A model generated the notes under the pieces. The model ran no database searches, had not been told where the DNA came from, and was given only the letters and a program-made list of their open reading frames with translations. This document shows, in pieces, positions 1-9,606 of a stretch of DNA of 64,000 nucleotides (its first letter is position 1; each line of letters begins with the position of its first letter). The stretch lies in NCBI RefSeq assembly GCF_014205165.1, contig NZ_JACHMZ010000001.1:1834001-1898000 (forward strand). The letters are read 5' to 3'. Origin of the DNA: Micromonospora carbonacea (GTDB lineage: Bacteria; Actinomycetota; Actinomycetes; Mycobacteriales; Micromonosporaceae). The position numbers and the translations under genes are program-made.

Positions 1-88
1 CGGCGAGCGCGGTGTCGGCGTCGGTGACGGTCAGCTCGACGCGGGCGGACCGGCCCGGCGCGAGGGAGTGCTCCGACTGCTCCTGCAT
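1..88 (-). CDS. Thioesterase-like protein, N-terminal fragment cut by the window edge
   Basis: Only the first 29 codons are in the window. The visible N-terminus carries HSLAPGRSARVELTVTDAD, which resembles the start of small hot-dog-fold thioesterases of the fluoroacetyl-CoA-thioesterase-like group common in actinomycetes. The ATG at 86-88 has no Shine-Dalgarno sequence. A TAGGCT -10-like hexamer lies 6 nt upstream (95-100), suggesting a leaderless transcript. The assignment rests on recall of the family's N-terminus; the catalytic part is not visible. Confidence 0.5.
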   Translation of the reverse strand, partial: MQEQSEHSLAPGRSARVELTVTDADTALA

Positions 89-94
89 GGCCAC

Positions 95-100
95 AGCCTA
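95..100 (-). promoter_or_regulatory. -10 box of a probable leaderless promoter (thioesterase)
   Basis: TAGGCT on the minus strand ends 6 nt before the ATG at 88, and no Shine-Dalgarno sequence lies between. Confidence 0.45.
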
Positions 101-138
101 GGTGGTCGGCGTCCGCCGTTCCGGTCGCCGCCACGCAC

Positions 139-292
139 GGGGCGGGGCCGTCGCCCGCGCCACGGGGAGGACCGCCGCCCGCGCCACGAGCCGTCGGGGG
201 CGTCGTCTCGGCGGCGGGCGGGGCCGCCGTCCGCGCATCGGGCGAGGTCCGCCGTCGACCGGCGAGGCCGCCGTCGGCGGGAAGGCCGCCGC
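139..292. repeat. Degenerate GC-rich tandem repeat between divergent genes
   Basis: The stretch consists of imperfect units of about 20-25 bp built on GGCGAGGCCGCCGTC / CGCCCGCGCCAC, repeated roughly six times with substitutions and indels. It lies between the divergent thioesterase and PAP2 genes. Nothing coding on either strand is convincing here. Confidence 0.45.
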
Positions 293-295
293 CGC

Positions 296-301
296 TAACC
301 T
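296..301 (+). promoter_or_regulatory. -10 box of a probable leaderless promoter (PAP2 gene)
   Basis: TAACCT lies 8 nt before the ATG at 310, with no Shine-Dalgarno sequence in between. Confidence 0.4.
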
Positions 302-309
302 GGACGGCG

Positions 310-1356
310 ATGGCCGTCGTGACTGACCCCCAGCCCCCCGCCCCCACCGGACCACCGGAGCCCTCCGACGGCGGTCGTCGCCGCGTGGTCGCCATGGCGG
401 CCTGGGCGGTCGCCTTCGTGGCCGGCTGGCTCGTCATCGGCCTGCCCACCGACCCGGCGTACGCGTTCCTGTGGATCTGGGCGGCCACCATCGCCTGGAA
501 CTCCCGCCGCCCGTGGCGCAGCCACCTGCGCTTCGCCCGCGACTGGGTGCCCGTGGTGCTGCTGCTCGCCGTCTACAACCTGTCCCGGGGGTTCGCCGAC
601 AACGGGGCCACCCCGCACGCGATGGAGCTGATCGTCGCCGACCGGTTCATGTTCGGCTGGGCCACCGGCGGCCAGGTGCCGACGATCTGGTTGCAGGAGC
701 ACCTCTACCGTCCCGAGGTGCGCTGGTGGGACGTGCTGGCGAGCTGGGTGTACTTCTCGCACTTCGTGGTGGCGCTCGCCGCCGCCGCCGTGCTCTGGAT
801 GCGCGACCGGCACCGCTGGGCGGCGTTCATGCGCCGCTGGGGGTTCCTGTGCGCGTCGGGGCTGGTCACCTACTTCCTCTACCCGGCGGCCCCGCCCTGG
901 TGGGCGGCGCAGAACGGCCTGCTCACCGAGGTGGCCCGGATCTCCACCCGGGGCTGGAAGGCGTTCGGCATGCACGGGGCCGGCAACCTGCTCAACGCCG
1001 GGCAGATCGCGTCCAACCCGGTGGCCGCGATGCCGTCGCTGCACACCGCGTTCGCCCTCTTCGTGGTGGTGTTCTTCCTCCGCTCGGCCCGCCGCCGCTG
1101 GTGGCCGCTGCTGCTGGCGTACCCGCTGGCGATGACGTTCACCCTGGTCTACTCCGGCGAGCACTACGTCATCGACGTGCTCGTCGGCTGGGCGTACGTG
1201 GGGCTGACCTTCCTGGCCGTCGGCCTGGGGGAGCGCTGGTGGGCGGCGCGCCGGTCCCGCCGTACCCCCGGCTCGGGGCCGGCCGACGGCGGGCCGGGCG
1301 GCGCGGAGCCGGCCGACCCGGTCGCCGACCCGTCGGCGGTGCCGGCGACCCGCTGA
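310..1356 (+). CDS. PAP2-superfamily integral membrane protein
   Basis: This 348-residue polytopic membrane protein has several hydrophobic helices and a C-terminal PAP2 signature. PSLHT (in PVAAMPSLHTAFAL, near residue 243) is followed by SGEHYVIDVLVG, which supplies the His and Asp of the phosphatase active site. The Aur1/inositol-phosphorylceramide-synthase branch and lipid phosphate phosphatases both use this site, so it probably acts on a polyprenyl or lipid phosphate at the membrane. The substrate is unknown. The C-terminal 35 residues are Gly/Pro/Ala-rich and probably disordered. The ATG at 310 is chosen because a -10-like hexamer lies just upstream and the N-terminus before the first helix is short. 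It converges on the PH-domain genes across a shared hairpin. Confidence 0.8.
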   Translation: MAVVTDPQPPAPTGPPEPSDGGRRRVVAMAAWAVAFVAGWLVIGLPTDPAYAFLWIWAATIAWNSRRPWRSHLRFARDWVPVVLLLAVYNLSRGFADNGATPHAMELIVADRFMFGWATGGQVPTIWLQEHLYRPEVRWWDVLASWVYFSHFVVALAAAAVLWMRDRHRWAAFMRRWGFLCASGLVTYFLYPAAPPWWAAQNGLLTEVARISTRGWKAFGMHGAGNLLNAGQIASNPVAAMPSLHTAFALFVVVFFLRSARRRWWPLLLAYPLAMTFTLVYSGEHYVIDVLVGWAYVGLTFLAVGLGERWWAARRSRRTPGSGPADGGPGGAEPADPVADPSAVPATR

Positions 1357-1398
1357 GCCGCGTCCCCGCACCCGACCCGGCCGCGTTGCGGCTCAGCG
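1351..1398. terminator. Bidirectional terminator hairpin with both stop codons in its arms
   Basis: CGCTGAGCCGC (1351-1361) and GCGGCTCAGCG (1388-1398) form a perfect 11-bp inverted repeat with a 26-nt loop. The TGA of the PAP2 gene lies in one arm and the stop of the convergent PH-domain gene in the other. There is no T-run, as is usual in actinomycetes. Confidence 0.55.
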
Positions 1399-2895
1399 GG
1401 CGCGGTGGGCGGCGTGCGCCCGGGCCGTCAGCTCCGCCGCCAGCCACCACGCCTCGTCGAGGTCGCGGTCGAGGGCGGCGGCGCCCGCGCCGCCGGCCGT
1501 GTCCGCGTGCACGGTGGCCAACCGCAGCCGCCGCTGCGCCGGGCCCTGGGTCACCCGCACGCTCTGGATCCGGGCGTACGGCACGACGGTGAGCTGCCGG
1601 GTGAGCAGGCCGGACCGGGCGGCGAAGACCCGCTCGTCGAGCCCCGCGCCGACCGCGCGCCAGCCCAGCGGGCGCAGCCACCGCGCCCGGGCCGGCGGGA
1701 GGCCGGTCGCCAGCCCGCCCAGCCGCACCCCCGGCAGCACCTCCGCGACGATCCGTTCGCCCGTGTCCTGGTCGCCCACCGGCAGCAGCCGGTCCGGCCG
1801 GTTGCGGTCGTCGGCCTCGCCGCCGGAGTAGCCGGCGACCTCCAGGCGCAGCCGCAGCCAGCCCTTGGCCCGCCAGAGCAGCGGCCAGGTCACCCCGACG
1901 GTCTGCACCCGGTTGAGCGGCACCGTCTGCGCCCGGGTCTCCAGCAGGCCGTTGCGGACCCGCAGGGTGCCCTCGTCGCGGGCCAGCCGGAAGTTCCAGT
2001 CGTCGAGCACCCGGCGGATCGGTTGCAGCAGCACGCCGGCCATCGCGGTGACCGTGCTCGCCACCGCGATGAACGACCACGAGCCCTCGGAGAGGAACTG
2101 CGCCACGACGAAGGCCACGCCGAAGGGGAGCAGGAACGCCTGCGGGGTGAGTAGTTGGCTGACCAGCAGGTCCCGGTTGGCCACGGCGTGCAGGGCGCGC
2201 CCCGGCGGCACGGGCGTGACCGCCGGCCCGGCCGGGGCGGACGGCTGCGGCGCGGCCGCCCCCGGGTGCGGCGCGGGGCCGGCGAGCGCGAGCAGCCGCT
2301 GCCGCAGGGCGGCGGCCTCGGCCACCCCCAGGTAGGCCAGCGGCGCCTCGGTCTTGCCGCCGCCGACCACCTCCAGCCGCAGCTCGGCGAGGCCGGTGAG
2401 CTGGGCGAGCAGCGGGCGGACCACCTCGACGGCCTGGAGCCGCTCCAGCGGAATGGCCCGGGTGCGCCGCCACAGCAGCCCCTCGTAGACGCGCAGCTCC
2501 CGGCCGACCACGTGGTAGCCGGTGTTGTACCAGCTCACCACCGCCAGCACCGTCGCGCCGAGGGCGAGCACGGTCGCCATCGCCGCGAACCAGCCGAAGC
2601 CGACCCGCGACAGCGTCGACCAGGACAGGCCCGCGATGACCACGACCAGCGACTTGGCCCCGTGCAGGGCCGGGCTCAGCGGGTGCAGCCGCCGCCGGGG
2701 CTCCGCGCCGCCGCCGTCGGGGTGGCCGTGCGGCGTCGGCGGCGCGGGGGGCGTCGGCTGGTGGTCGTGCGGCGGGCCGGCGGCCGGATGGTCGGGGCGG
2801 GGCGCCGGCGGCACCTCGGCGGCCGGGCCGTCGGGGTGGGGCGCCGGCGGCGTGTCGGTGGCCGGGCGGGGCAGCTCGGGGCCGGGGCGGGTCAC
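1393..2895 (-). CDS. PH-domain membrane protein, YdbT-like (three bPH2 domains)
   Basis: The protein has 500 residues. A proline-rich N-terminus of about 90 residues is followed by two hydrophobic helices, then bacterial PH (bPH2, formerly DUF304) modules repeated about three times. The repeat marks are VVGRELRVYEGLLWRRTRAIPLERLQ, NGLLETRAQTVPLNRVQTV and ARSGLLTRQLTVVPYARIQSV, each quoted here in part. This matches the YdbT architecture in length and order. The GTG at 2893-2895 is chosen because it overlaps the stop of the upstream YdbS-like gene (GTGA), which indicates translational coupling. YdbS/YdbT pairs are membrane proteins of poorly known function, linked in Bacillus to bacteriocin tolerance. 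No catalytic role is evident. Confidence 0.78.
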   Translation of the reverse strand: MTRPGPELPRPATDTPPAPHPDGPAAEVPPAPRPDHPAAGPPHDHQPTPPAPPTPHGHPDGGGAEPRRRLHPLSPALHGAKSLVVVIAGLSWSTLSRVGFGWFAAMATVLALGATVLAVVSWYNTGYHVVGRELRVYEGLLWRRTRAIPLERLQAVEVVRPLLAQLTGLAELRLEVVGGGKTEAPLAYLGVAEAAALRQRLLALAGPAPHPGAAAPQPSAPAGPAVTPVPPGRALHAVANRDLLVSQLLTPQAFLLPFGVAFVVAQFLSEGSWSFIAVASTVTAMAGVLLQPIRRVLDDWNFRLARDEGTLRVRNGLLETRAQTVPLNRVQTVGVTWPLLWRAKGWLRLRLEVAGYSGGEADDRNRPDRLLPVGDQDTGERIVAEVLPGVRLGGLATGLPPARARWLRPLGWRAVGAGLDERVFAARSGLLTRQLTVVPYARIQSVRVTQGPAQRRLRLATVHADTAGGAGAAALDRDLDEAWWLAAELTARAHAAHRAR

Positions 2896-3542
2896 AGGCC
2901 CTCCGCGCGGTCCTCGCCGAGGGCGGTGAGCCGGTCGCGCAGCCGGGCCGCCTCCGCCGGGCGCAGGCCCGGCACGCGGGCGTCGCTGGCCGCCGCGGCC
3001 GTGTGCAGCTGCACCGTCGCCAGGTCGAACGCCCGCTCCAGGGGCCCCGCGCTGACGTCGACGAACTGCATCCGCGAGTACGGCACGATGGACAACCGGC
3101 GGACCAGCAGCCCGTGCCGGACGAGCAGGTCGTTCTCCCGCTCGGCGTAGCCCCAGGCGTGCACCGCCCGGACGATCGTGACGACCCGCCACGCCCCGGC
3201 CAGCACGACCGCGCCGATCCCCGCCCCGAACAGCCAGAGCCCGCTCACCGCCCAGCCGACCGCCAGCGCCAGCAGCGCCACCCCGAGCAGCGCCGCCAGG
3301 CGCAGCAGCTCGACCCAGATCAGGTCGGTGGAGACCGACTGCCAGCGCACCGTCGCCGGCCACGGCTCCAGGGGCCCGGGCGGGTGTGCCGCCTGCGGCC
3401 CGAAGGCCGGGTGACCCGCCGCGGCGGGCGGGCCGGGCGAGGGCTCGGTGGGGGGTGGCCCGACCGGGTACGCGGCCGGGGGCGGGCCGGGCGGGGGCCC
3501 GGAGGGGTGCGGCGGGGGGCCGCCTGGGGGCTCGCCGGTCAC
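2892..3542 (-). CDS. PH-domain membrane protein, YdbS-like (one bPH2 domain)
   Basis: The protein has 216 residues. The first 65 are a low-complexity Pro/Gly-rich tail (GPPPGPPPAAYPVGPPP), followed by two adjacent membrane helices (about residues 90-135). One bPH2 domain follows, with the marks LVRHGLLVRRLSIVPYSRMQFVDV. The single domain and its position before a three-domain partner identify it as the YdbS partner. The GTG at 3540-3542 is the most upstream start in a frame that reads as this tail, and an internal start would only shorten the disordered part. Its stop overlaps the next gene by 4 bp. The pair probably forms one membrane complex (inference). Confidence 0.72.
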   Translation of the reverse strand: MTGEPPGGPPPHPSGPPPGPPPAAYPVGPPPTEPSPGPPAAAGHPAFGPQAAHPPGPLEPWPATVRWQSVSTDLIWVELLRLAALLGVALLALAVGWAVSGLWLFGAGIGAVVLAGAWRVVTIVRAVHAWGYAERENDLLVRHGLLVRRLSIVPYSRMQFVDVSAGPLERAFDLATVQLHTAAAASDARVPGLRPAEAARLRDRLTALGEDRAEGL

Positions 3543-3564
3543 CGGGGACGTCCGCTGCGCGCGC

Positions 3565-3795
3565 TCACCCGTCGAGCGTAGGCGATCCGGCCAGTGGCGC
3601 GACCTCCCGGAGGAAGCCCCGCGCATCGAGGAAGTCGCCGAGCGAGGCCCGGTGGTCGGCGCAGGCGAGCCAGGTCTTGCGCCGGTCGGCGGTGTGCAGG
3701 CGGGGATTGTTCCAGCGCAACGCCCACTCCGCCGGGGCACGGCAACCGCGCGCCGAACAGATCGGCGCGTCGCCGGTGGAAGGGGGGAGGCTCAT
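3565..3795 (-). CDS. Small conserved zinc-ribbon-like protein of unknown function
   Basis: The protein has 76 residues. CSARGC near residue 13 and a later CADH could form a Cys/His metal site. Short proteins with this pattern (CxxxxC, WALRWNNP, CADHR) recur in actinomycetes under names such as hypothetical protein, so no function is assigned. The ATG at 3793-3795 has no Shine-Dalgarno sequence but has a TAGACT -10-like box 7 nt upstream. The gene lies 22 bp upstream of the YdbS-like gene in the same direction, so the three may share a transcript. It is divergent from the MoxR gene. Confidence 0.65.
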   Translation of the reverse strand: MSLPPSTGDAPICSARGCRAPAEWALRWNNPRLHTADRRKTWLACADHRASLGDFLDARGFLREVAPLAGSPTLDG

Positions 3796-3802
3796 CCGGG
3801 CC

Positions 3803-3808
3803 AGTCTA
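3803..3808 (-). promoter_or_regulatory. -10 box of a probable leaderless promoter (small zinc-ribbon-like gene)
   Basis: TAGACT on the minus strand ends 7 nt before the ATG at 3795, and no Shine-Dalgarno sequence is present. Confidence 0.5.
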
Positions 3809-4042
3809 GGAGCGCCGGGCGGGAGATTGAGCGCCGGGCGGCCACGGGGGGAGCCGCCCGGCGACGGGGTGAATGGTACACACGCCGGACCCCCTGCTGT
3901 AAACCCGTGACCGGCGATTCTCCAACCCCGGGACGGCGTGGCGAAAATCGGCTTCTCCCCGCCTCGGCACTCAGCCGGGCATGCGAGTCTTGATACGCAC
4001 CACGCACCACGCCGCGACGATCGACAATGCTGTGGAGGACCG

Positions 4043-5154
<1,112 letters not shown>

Positions 5155-5158
<4 letters not shown>

Positions 5159-6165
5159 CCCCAGCCGACCCCCACCCCTCACCGGGCACGCGAAGCCCGA
5201 TCTCGCCCGCCGCCGCGCCCCGCAGCGAGGCGGTGCTGTCCCGGCTCCAGCTGCTGGTCACCCGCAAGCTCGACGGCCTGCTCCAGGGCGACTACGCCGG
5301 CCTGCTGCCCGGCCCCGGCAGCGAGGCGGGGGAGTCGCGCGAGTACCGCCCCGGCGACGACGTGCGCCGGATGGACTGGCCGGTGACCGCCCGCACGACG
5401 ATGCCGCACGTGCGGCGCACGGTGGCCGACCGGGAGCTGGAGACGTGGCTCGCCGTGGACCTCTCGGCGAGCCTCGACTTCGGCACCGGTCGGTGGCTCA
5501 AGCGGGACGTCGTGGTGGCCGCCGCCGCCGCGCTGGCCCACCTGACCGTGCGCGGCGGCAACCGGATCGGGGCGGTCGTCGGCAGCGGTGGCGACCCGCA
5601 GGCCCCGGCCGGCCGCCGGCGCGGCGCGACGCCCCCGCCCGGCCCGGGGCGGCTGGTGCGGCTGCCGGCCCGGGGCGGGCGTCGGGAGACGCAGGGACTG
5701 CTGCGGGCGATCGCCGGCACCGAGATCAGCCCCGGGCGCAGCGACCTGGGCGCGCTTGTCGACGCCCTGAACCGGCCGCCCCGCCGTCGCGGCGTCGCAG
5801 TGGTGATCTCCGACTTCCTCGCGCCGCCGCAGCAGTGGGCGCGTCCGCTGCGTAAGCTGCGGGTCCGGCACGACGTGCTGGCGATCGAGGTGGTCGACCC
5901 GCGCGAGCTGGAACTGCCCGACGTGGGGGTGCTGCCGGTGGTCGACCCGGAGACCGGCGAGCTGCACGAGGTGCAGACCGCCGACCCCCGGCTGCGCCGC
6001 CGGTACGCCGACGCCGCGACCGCCCAGCGGGCGGAGATCTCCGCGCAGCTGCGCGGGGCCGGCGCGGCCCACCTGCGACTCCGCACCGACACCGACTGGC
6101 TGCTCGACATGGTGCGCTTCGTCGCCGCGCAGCGGCACGCCCGCACCCGGGGGACGACACGATGA
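5155..6165 (+). CDS. DUF58-domain protein, partner of MoxR
   Basis: The protein has 336 residues. The DUF58 signature SREYRPGDDVRRMDW lies near residues 60-75. A degenerate von Willebrand A-like fold follows (LAVDLSASLDFGTG, then VVISDFLAPP). No membrane helix is evident, so it is probably cytoplasmic. GTG at 5155-5157 overlaps the MoxR stop (GTGA), and the gene's end overlaps the next ATG (ATGA at 6162-6165), so all three should be translated together. DUF58 proteins typically bridge the MoxR ATPase and the VWA membrane protein (known from related clusters). Confidence 0.88.
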
Positions 6166-7112
6166 TCCGTTTTCTGCAACCGTGGTGGCTGCTGGCCGTG
6201 CTGCCGGCGCTCGCCCTCGCCGCGCTGTACGTGTGGCGGCAGCGCCGCCGCCGGGCGTACGCGATGCGGTTCACCAACGTGGACCTGCTGCGCACCCTCG
6301 CGCCGAAGGGGCTGGGCTGGCGGCGGCACGTGCCGGCGGTGGCGTTCCTGCTCTGCCTGCTGGTGCTCGCCACGGCGCTGGCCCGGCCGGCGATCGACAC
6401 CCGGGAGCCGCTGGAGCGGGCCACCGTCATGCTGGCGATCGACGTGTCGCTGTCCATGCAGGCCGACGACGTCGCGCCGAACCGGCTGGAGGCCGCCCAG
6501 GAGGCGGCCAAGCAGTTCGTCGGCGAGCTGCCGCAGACCTACAACCTGGGTCTCGTCTCGTTCGCGAAGGCGGCGAACGTGCTGGTGCCGCCCACGAAGG
6601 ACCGGGACGCGGTGACCGCCGCGATCGACGGGCTGGTGCTGGCCGAGGCGACCGCCACCGGCGAGGCGGTCTTCACCTGCCTGGAGGCGATCCGGTCGGT
6701 GCCGGCCGACGGCGCGGCGGGCATCCCGCCGGCCCGGATCGTGCTGCTCTCCGACGGGTTCCGCACCTCGGGGCGGTCGGTGGAGGAGGCGGCCGCGGCC
6801 GCGCAGGCGGCCAACGTGCCGGTCTCCACCATCGCGTTCGGCACCGACGACGGGCAGGTCGACATCGGCGGCCAGTTGCAGCGGGTCCCGGTGGACCGGA
6901 TGGCGTTGGCCGAGCTCGCCGAGACGACCGAGGGCTACTTCTACGAGGCCGCCTCGGTCAGCGAGCTGAAGCAGGTCTATCAGGACATGGGCAGCTCGAT
7001 CGGGTTCCGCACCGAGCCGCGCGAGATCACCCAGTGGTATGCGGGCCTGGCCCTGCTGCTGGCGCTGTGCGCGGGCGCCACCAGCCTGCTCTGGACGTCC
7101 CGGCTGATCTGA
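6162..7112 (+). CDS. VWA-domain membrane protein (BatA-like)
   Basis: The protein has 316 residues. An N-terminal membrane helix (WWLLAVLPALALAALYVW) and a second one near residue 60 precede a von Willebrand A domain. Its MIDAS motif DVSLS (in AIDVSLSMQADD, near residue 94) is intact. A helix near residues 293-312 ends the protein. The layout is that of BatA/BatB-type proteins. It is the last gene of the MoxR cluster and is translationally coupled to the DUF58 gene. The MIDAS site implies Mg2+-dependent binding to a protein partner, which is not identified. Confidence 0.87.
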   Translation: MIRFLQPWWLLAVLPALALAALYVWRQRRRRAYAMRFTNVDLLRTLAPKGLGWRRHVPAVAFLLCLLVLATALARPAIDTREPLERATVMLAIDVSLSMQADDVAPNRLEAAQEAAKQFVGELPQTYNLGLVSFAKAANVLVPPTKDRDAVTAAIDGLVLAEATATGEAVFTCLEAIRSVPADGAAGIPPARIVLLSDGFRTSGRSVEEAAAAAQAANVPVSTIAFGTDDGQVDIGGQLQRVPVDRMALAELAETTEGYFYEAASVSELKQVYQDMGSSIGFRTEPREITQWYAGLALLLALCAGATSLLWTSRLI

Positions 7113-7296
7113 GGCCGGGCGTGGCGGTCCGCACGGGCGGCCCTGACGCGACCGCCGCGCCGGGGCCGCCGGCCGGTGCTGGGCGGCCCTGAACGCGGTG
7201 GCCTGGTGCGCGGTGGCCTGGTGCGCGGCTGCCCGGTTCGACGGCGACCTGCGTGCGCGGTCACCGCCGCCGGGCGGGGTCTCCGTGCCGGCGCGG

Positions 7297-7383
7297 TCAG
7301 TGGCCGGCGCTGGCCAGCACGAAGACGACGGCCACCCAGACGGCGGCGAGGGTGAAGCCCAGCGGGGCGACGTAACGGCTCAT
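7297..7383 (-). CDS. 28-residue single-helix membrane peptide
   Basis: The ORF encodes MSRYVAPLGFTLAAVWVAVV followed by FVLASAGH, essentially one transmembrane helix with a short basic N-terminus. GGAG at 7391-7394 is placed 7 nt before the ATG, a good ribosome site. No family is recognised. Its support is the start context and the hydrophobic composition, which is unusual in a region where all other frames read as Arg/Pro/Gly-rich noise. It lies downstream of the MoxR cluster on the opposite strand. Confidence 0.5.
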   Translation of the reverse strand: MSRYVAPLGFTLAAVWVAVVFVLASAGH

Positions 7384-7588
7384 GGGAAGGCTCCGGTGGC
7401 GACTGGACGGTCCATGTTGCGTGGTGGACCGTGAGGGAGGACTGGGCGCGCACACGAAGTCGTGACCGGGGTGCCCCCTCCCCGTCCTGGGCGGACGGCG
7501 CTGCCCGGTCGCCACCTTCGGCCGAGGGCCGAGGGGCGGGCGGTGCGGAAGGAGCGGAGCTGGGTCAGCTCACCTGCTGAGTCGTGGC

Positions 7589-7642
7589 TCAGCGGGGCTG
7601 ACGTTCGGCCCGGCCACGACTGGGAGGATCGCTATCTCGCAC
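7589..7642 (-). CDS. Possible 17-residue leader peptide with hairpin-occluded ribosome site
   Basis: A GTG at 7640-7642 is preceded by AGGAGGTGATC, a near-perfect complement of the 16S 3' end, at 7-nt spacing. The ORF reads MRDSDPPSRGRAERQPR and stops at 7589. In the minus-strand RNA the Shine-Dalgarno stretch (7643-7655) pairs with 7623-7633 inside the first codons, leaving the start codon in the 9-nt loop. No amino-acid run points to attenuation. Translation is not proven. Confidence 0.25.
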   Translation of the reverse strand: MRDSDPPSRGRAERQPR

Positions 7643-7655
7643 AGCGATCACCTCC
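7623..7655 (-). promoter_or_regulatory. Hairpin that masks a strong ribosome binding site
   Basis: GGAGGATCGCT (7623-7633) pairs with AGCGATCACCTCC (7643-7655) except for a 2-nt bulge, with the 9-nt loop holding the GTG start codon of the mini-ORF. The arrangement resembles a translational on/off switch, but no ligand domain is recognised. Confidence 0.35.
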
Positions 7656-7785
7656 TGCGGTCGGCCTGGCCGGGAACGCGAATCATCGTACATCCGGCCA
7701 CGGCACGGCCCGCACTCGGCCGTACGGCCGGCGGGGCCCCTAATCCGTTCCCCCGCAAGGGCTGCGGCCGCTCGCCGGCCCGCCG

Positions 7786-7842
7786 CTGTTAAGCGGGGCA
7801 CCTTTTACCTCGAAAAGCGTTAACAGGGGGCCCTTCCTTGCG
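7786..7842 (-). repeat. Intergenic palindrome copy R1 (left half decayed)
   Basis: The right half reads GCGTTAACAGGGGGCCCTTC and continues TTGCG, identical to the reverse complement of copy R2 at 9484-9540. The left half has diverged, but CTGTTAA (7786-7792) still pairs with TTAACAG (7820-7826). It lies upstream of fabG. Confidence 0.65.
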
Positions 7843-7922
7843 TCAGGTCCGCGTGGCGCGGGGGTGCGTTAGCGCTTACCTGCCGGTAACGCCTAGGCTC
7901 CGGACCGACGTGGATCAGCTGA

Positions 7923-8642
<720 letters not shown>

Positions 8643-8711
8643 CCGGTCCCGCCCGGGTCGGCGACGCCGCCACCGCGCCCACCGCACGAATCCCAACGGA
8701 GGAACTTGCAC

Positions 8712-9482
8712 ATGTCCGGACTGCTGGCCGGTAAGCGGCTGCTGGTCACCGGCGTCATCACCGACGCCTCGATCGCCTTCTCCGTGGCGAAGATCGCCCA
8801 GGAGAACGGCGCGCAGGTCGTGCTCACCGGCTTCGGCCGGCTCTCCCTGGTCGAGCGGATCGCCCGGCGCCTGCCCGAGCCGGCCCCGGTGATCGAGCTG
8901 GACGTGACCAACCCCGAGCACCTCGCCGGCCTCGCCGACAAGGTCCGGGAGCACGTCGACGGCCTCGACGGGGTGGTGCACTCGATCGGGTTCGCGCCGC
9001 AGAGCTGCCTCGGCGGCGGCTTCCTCGACGCGCCGTGGGAGGACGTGGCCACCGCCCTGCACGTCTCGACGTACTCCTACAAGTCGCTGGCCATGGCGGC
9101 GCTGCCGCTGATGTCCCCGGGCGGCGCGGTGGTCGGGCTCACCTTCGACGCCACCAAGGCGTGGCCGGTCTACGACTGGATGGGCGTGGCCAAGGCCGGG
9201 CTGGAGTCGGCGTCGCGCTACCTGGCGCTGCACCTGGGCAAGCAGGGCATCCGCAGCAACCTGGTCGCCGCCGGGCCGCTGCGCACCATGGCCGCGAAGT
9301 CGATCCCCGGCTTCGTCCAGTTCGAGGACGCCTGGTCCGAGCGGGCGCCGCTGGGCTGGGACCTCACCGACCAGGCGCCGGCGGCGCGCGCCTGCCTGGC
9401 GCTGCTGTCGGACTGGTTCCCGGCGACCACCGGCGAGATCGTCCACGTCGACGGCGGCTACCACGCCCTCGGCGCCGCCTGA
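8712..9482 (+). CDS. fabI: Enoyl-[acyl-carrier-protein] reductase FabI (InhA-like)
   Basis: The protein has 256 residues. The divergent nucleotide-binding motif GVITDASIAFSVAK at the N-terminus and the YxxMxxxK catalytic pair in YDWMGVAK (about residue 157) identify the FabI/InhA enoyl reductase family. It catalyses the last, NADH-dependent step of each elongation cycle. The ATG at 8712 is chosen because GGAGGA at 8698-8703 is ideally spaced to it; the TTG at 8706 would be too close. It is downstream of fabG and followed by intergenic palindrome R2, which probably ends the transcript. Established inhibitors of this family include isoniazid adducts in mycobacteria. Confidence 0.92.
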   Translation: MSGLLAGKRLLVTGVITDASIAFSVAKIAQENGAQVVLTGFGRLSLVERIARRLPEPAPVIELDVTNPEHLAGLADKVREHVDGLDGVVHSIGFAPQSCLGGGFLDAPWEDVATALHVSTYSYKSLAMAALPLMSPGGAVVGLTFDATKAWPVYDWMGVAKAGLESASRYLALHLGKQGIRSNLVAAGPLRTMAAKSIPGFVQFEDAWSERAPLGWDLTDQAPAARACLALLSDWFPATTGEIVHVDGGYHALGAA

Positions 9483-9483
9483 G

Positions 9484-9540
9484 GCGCAAGGAAGGGCCCC
9501 CTGTTAACGCATTCGGTATAGCAGGGGTCCCTTCTTAACG
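9484..9540 (+). repeat. Intergenic palindrome copy R2, probable terminator after fabI
   Basis: GAAGGGCCCCCTG (9491-9503) and CAGGGGTCCCTTC (9522-9534) form a 13-bp stem with one mismatch around a loop containing GTTAACGCATTCGGTATAG. It starts 2 bp after the fabI stop. It shares core and flanks (GCAAGGAAGGGCC, TTAACGC) with R1, R3 and R4. Confidence 0.8.
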
Positions 9541-9606
9541 CCGGAGACCGGGCCGGGACCAGGGGCCGTCGCCGGGCCGTCGCCGGGCGCGGGGAAGAAT
9601 GGGCCC

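Noticed and set aside
7643..7656. GATCACCTCCT as the 3' end of a 16S rRNA gene
   Set aside because: Only about 11 bases match and no rRNA sequence precedes it. It is better explained as the complement of a strong ribosome site.
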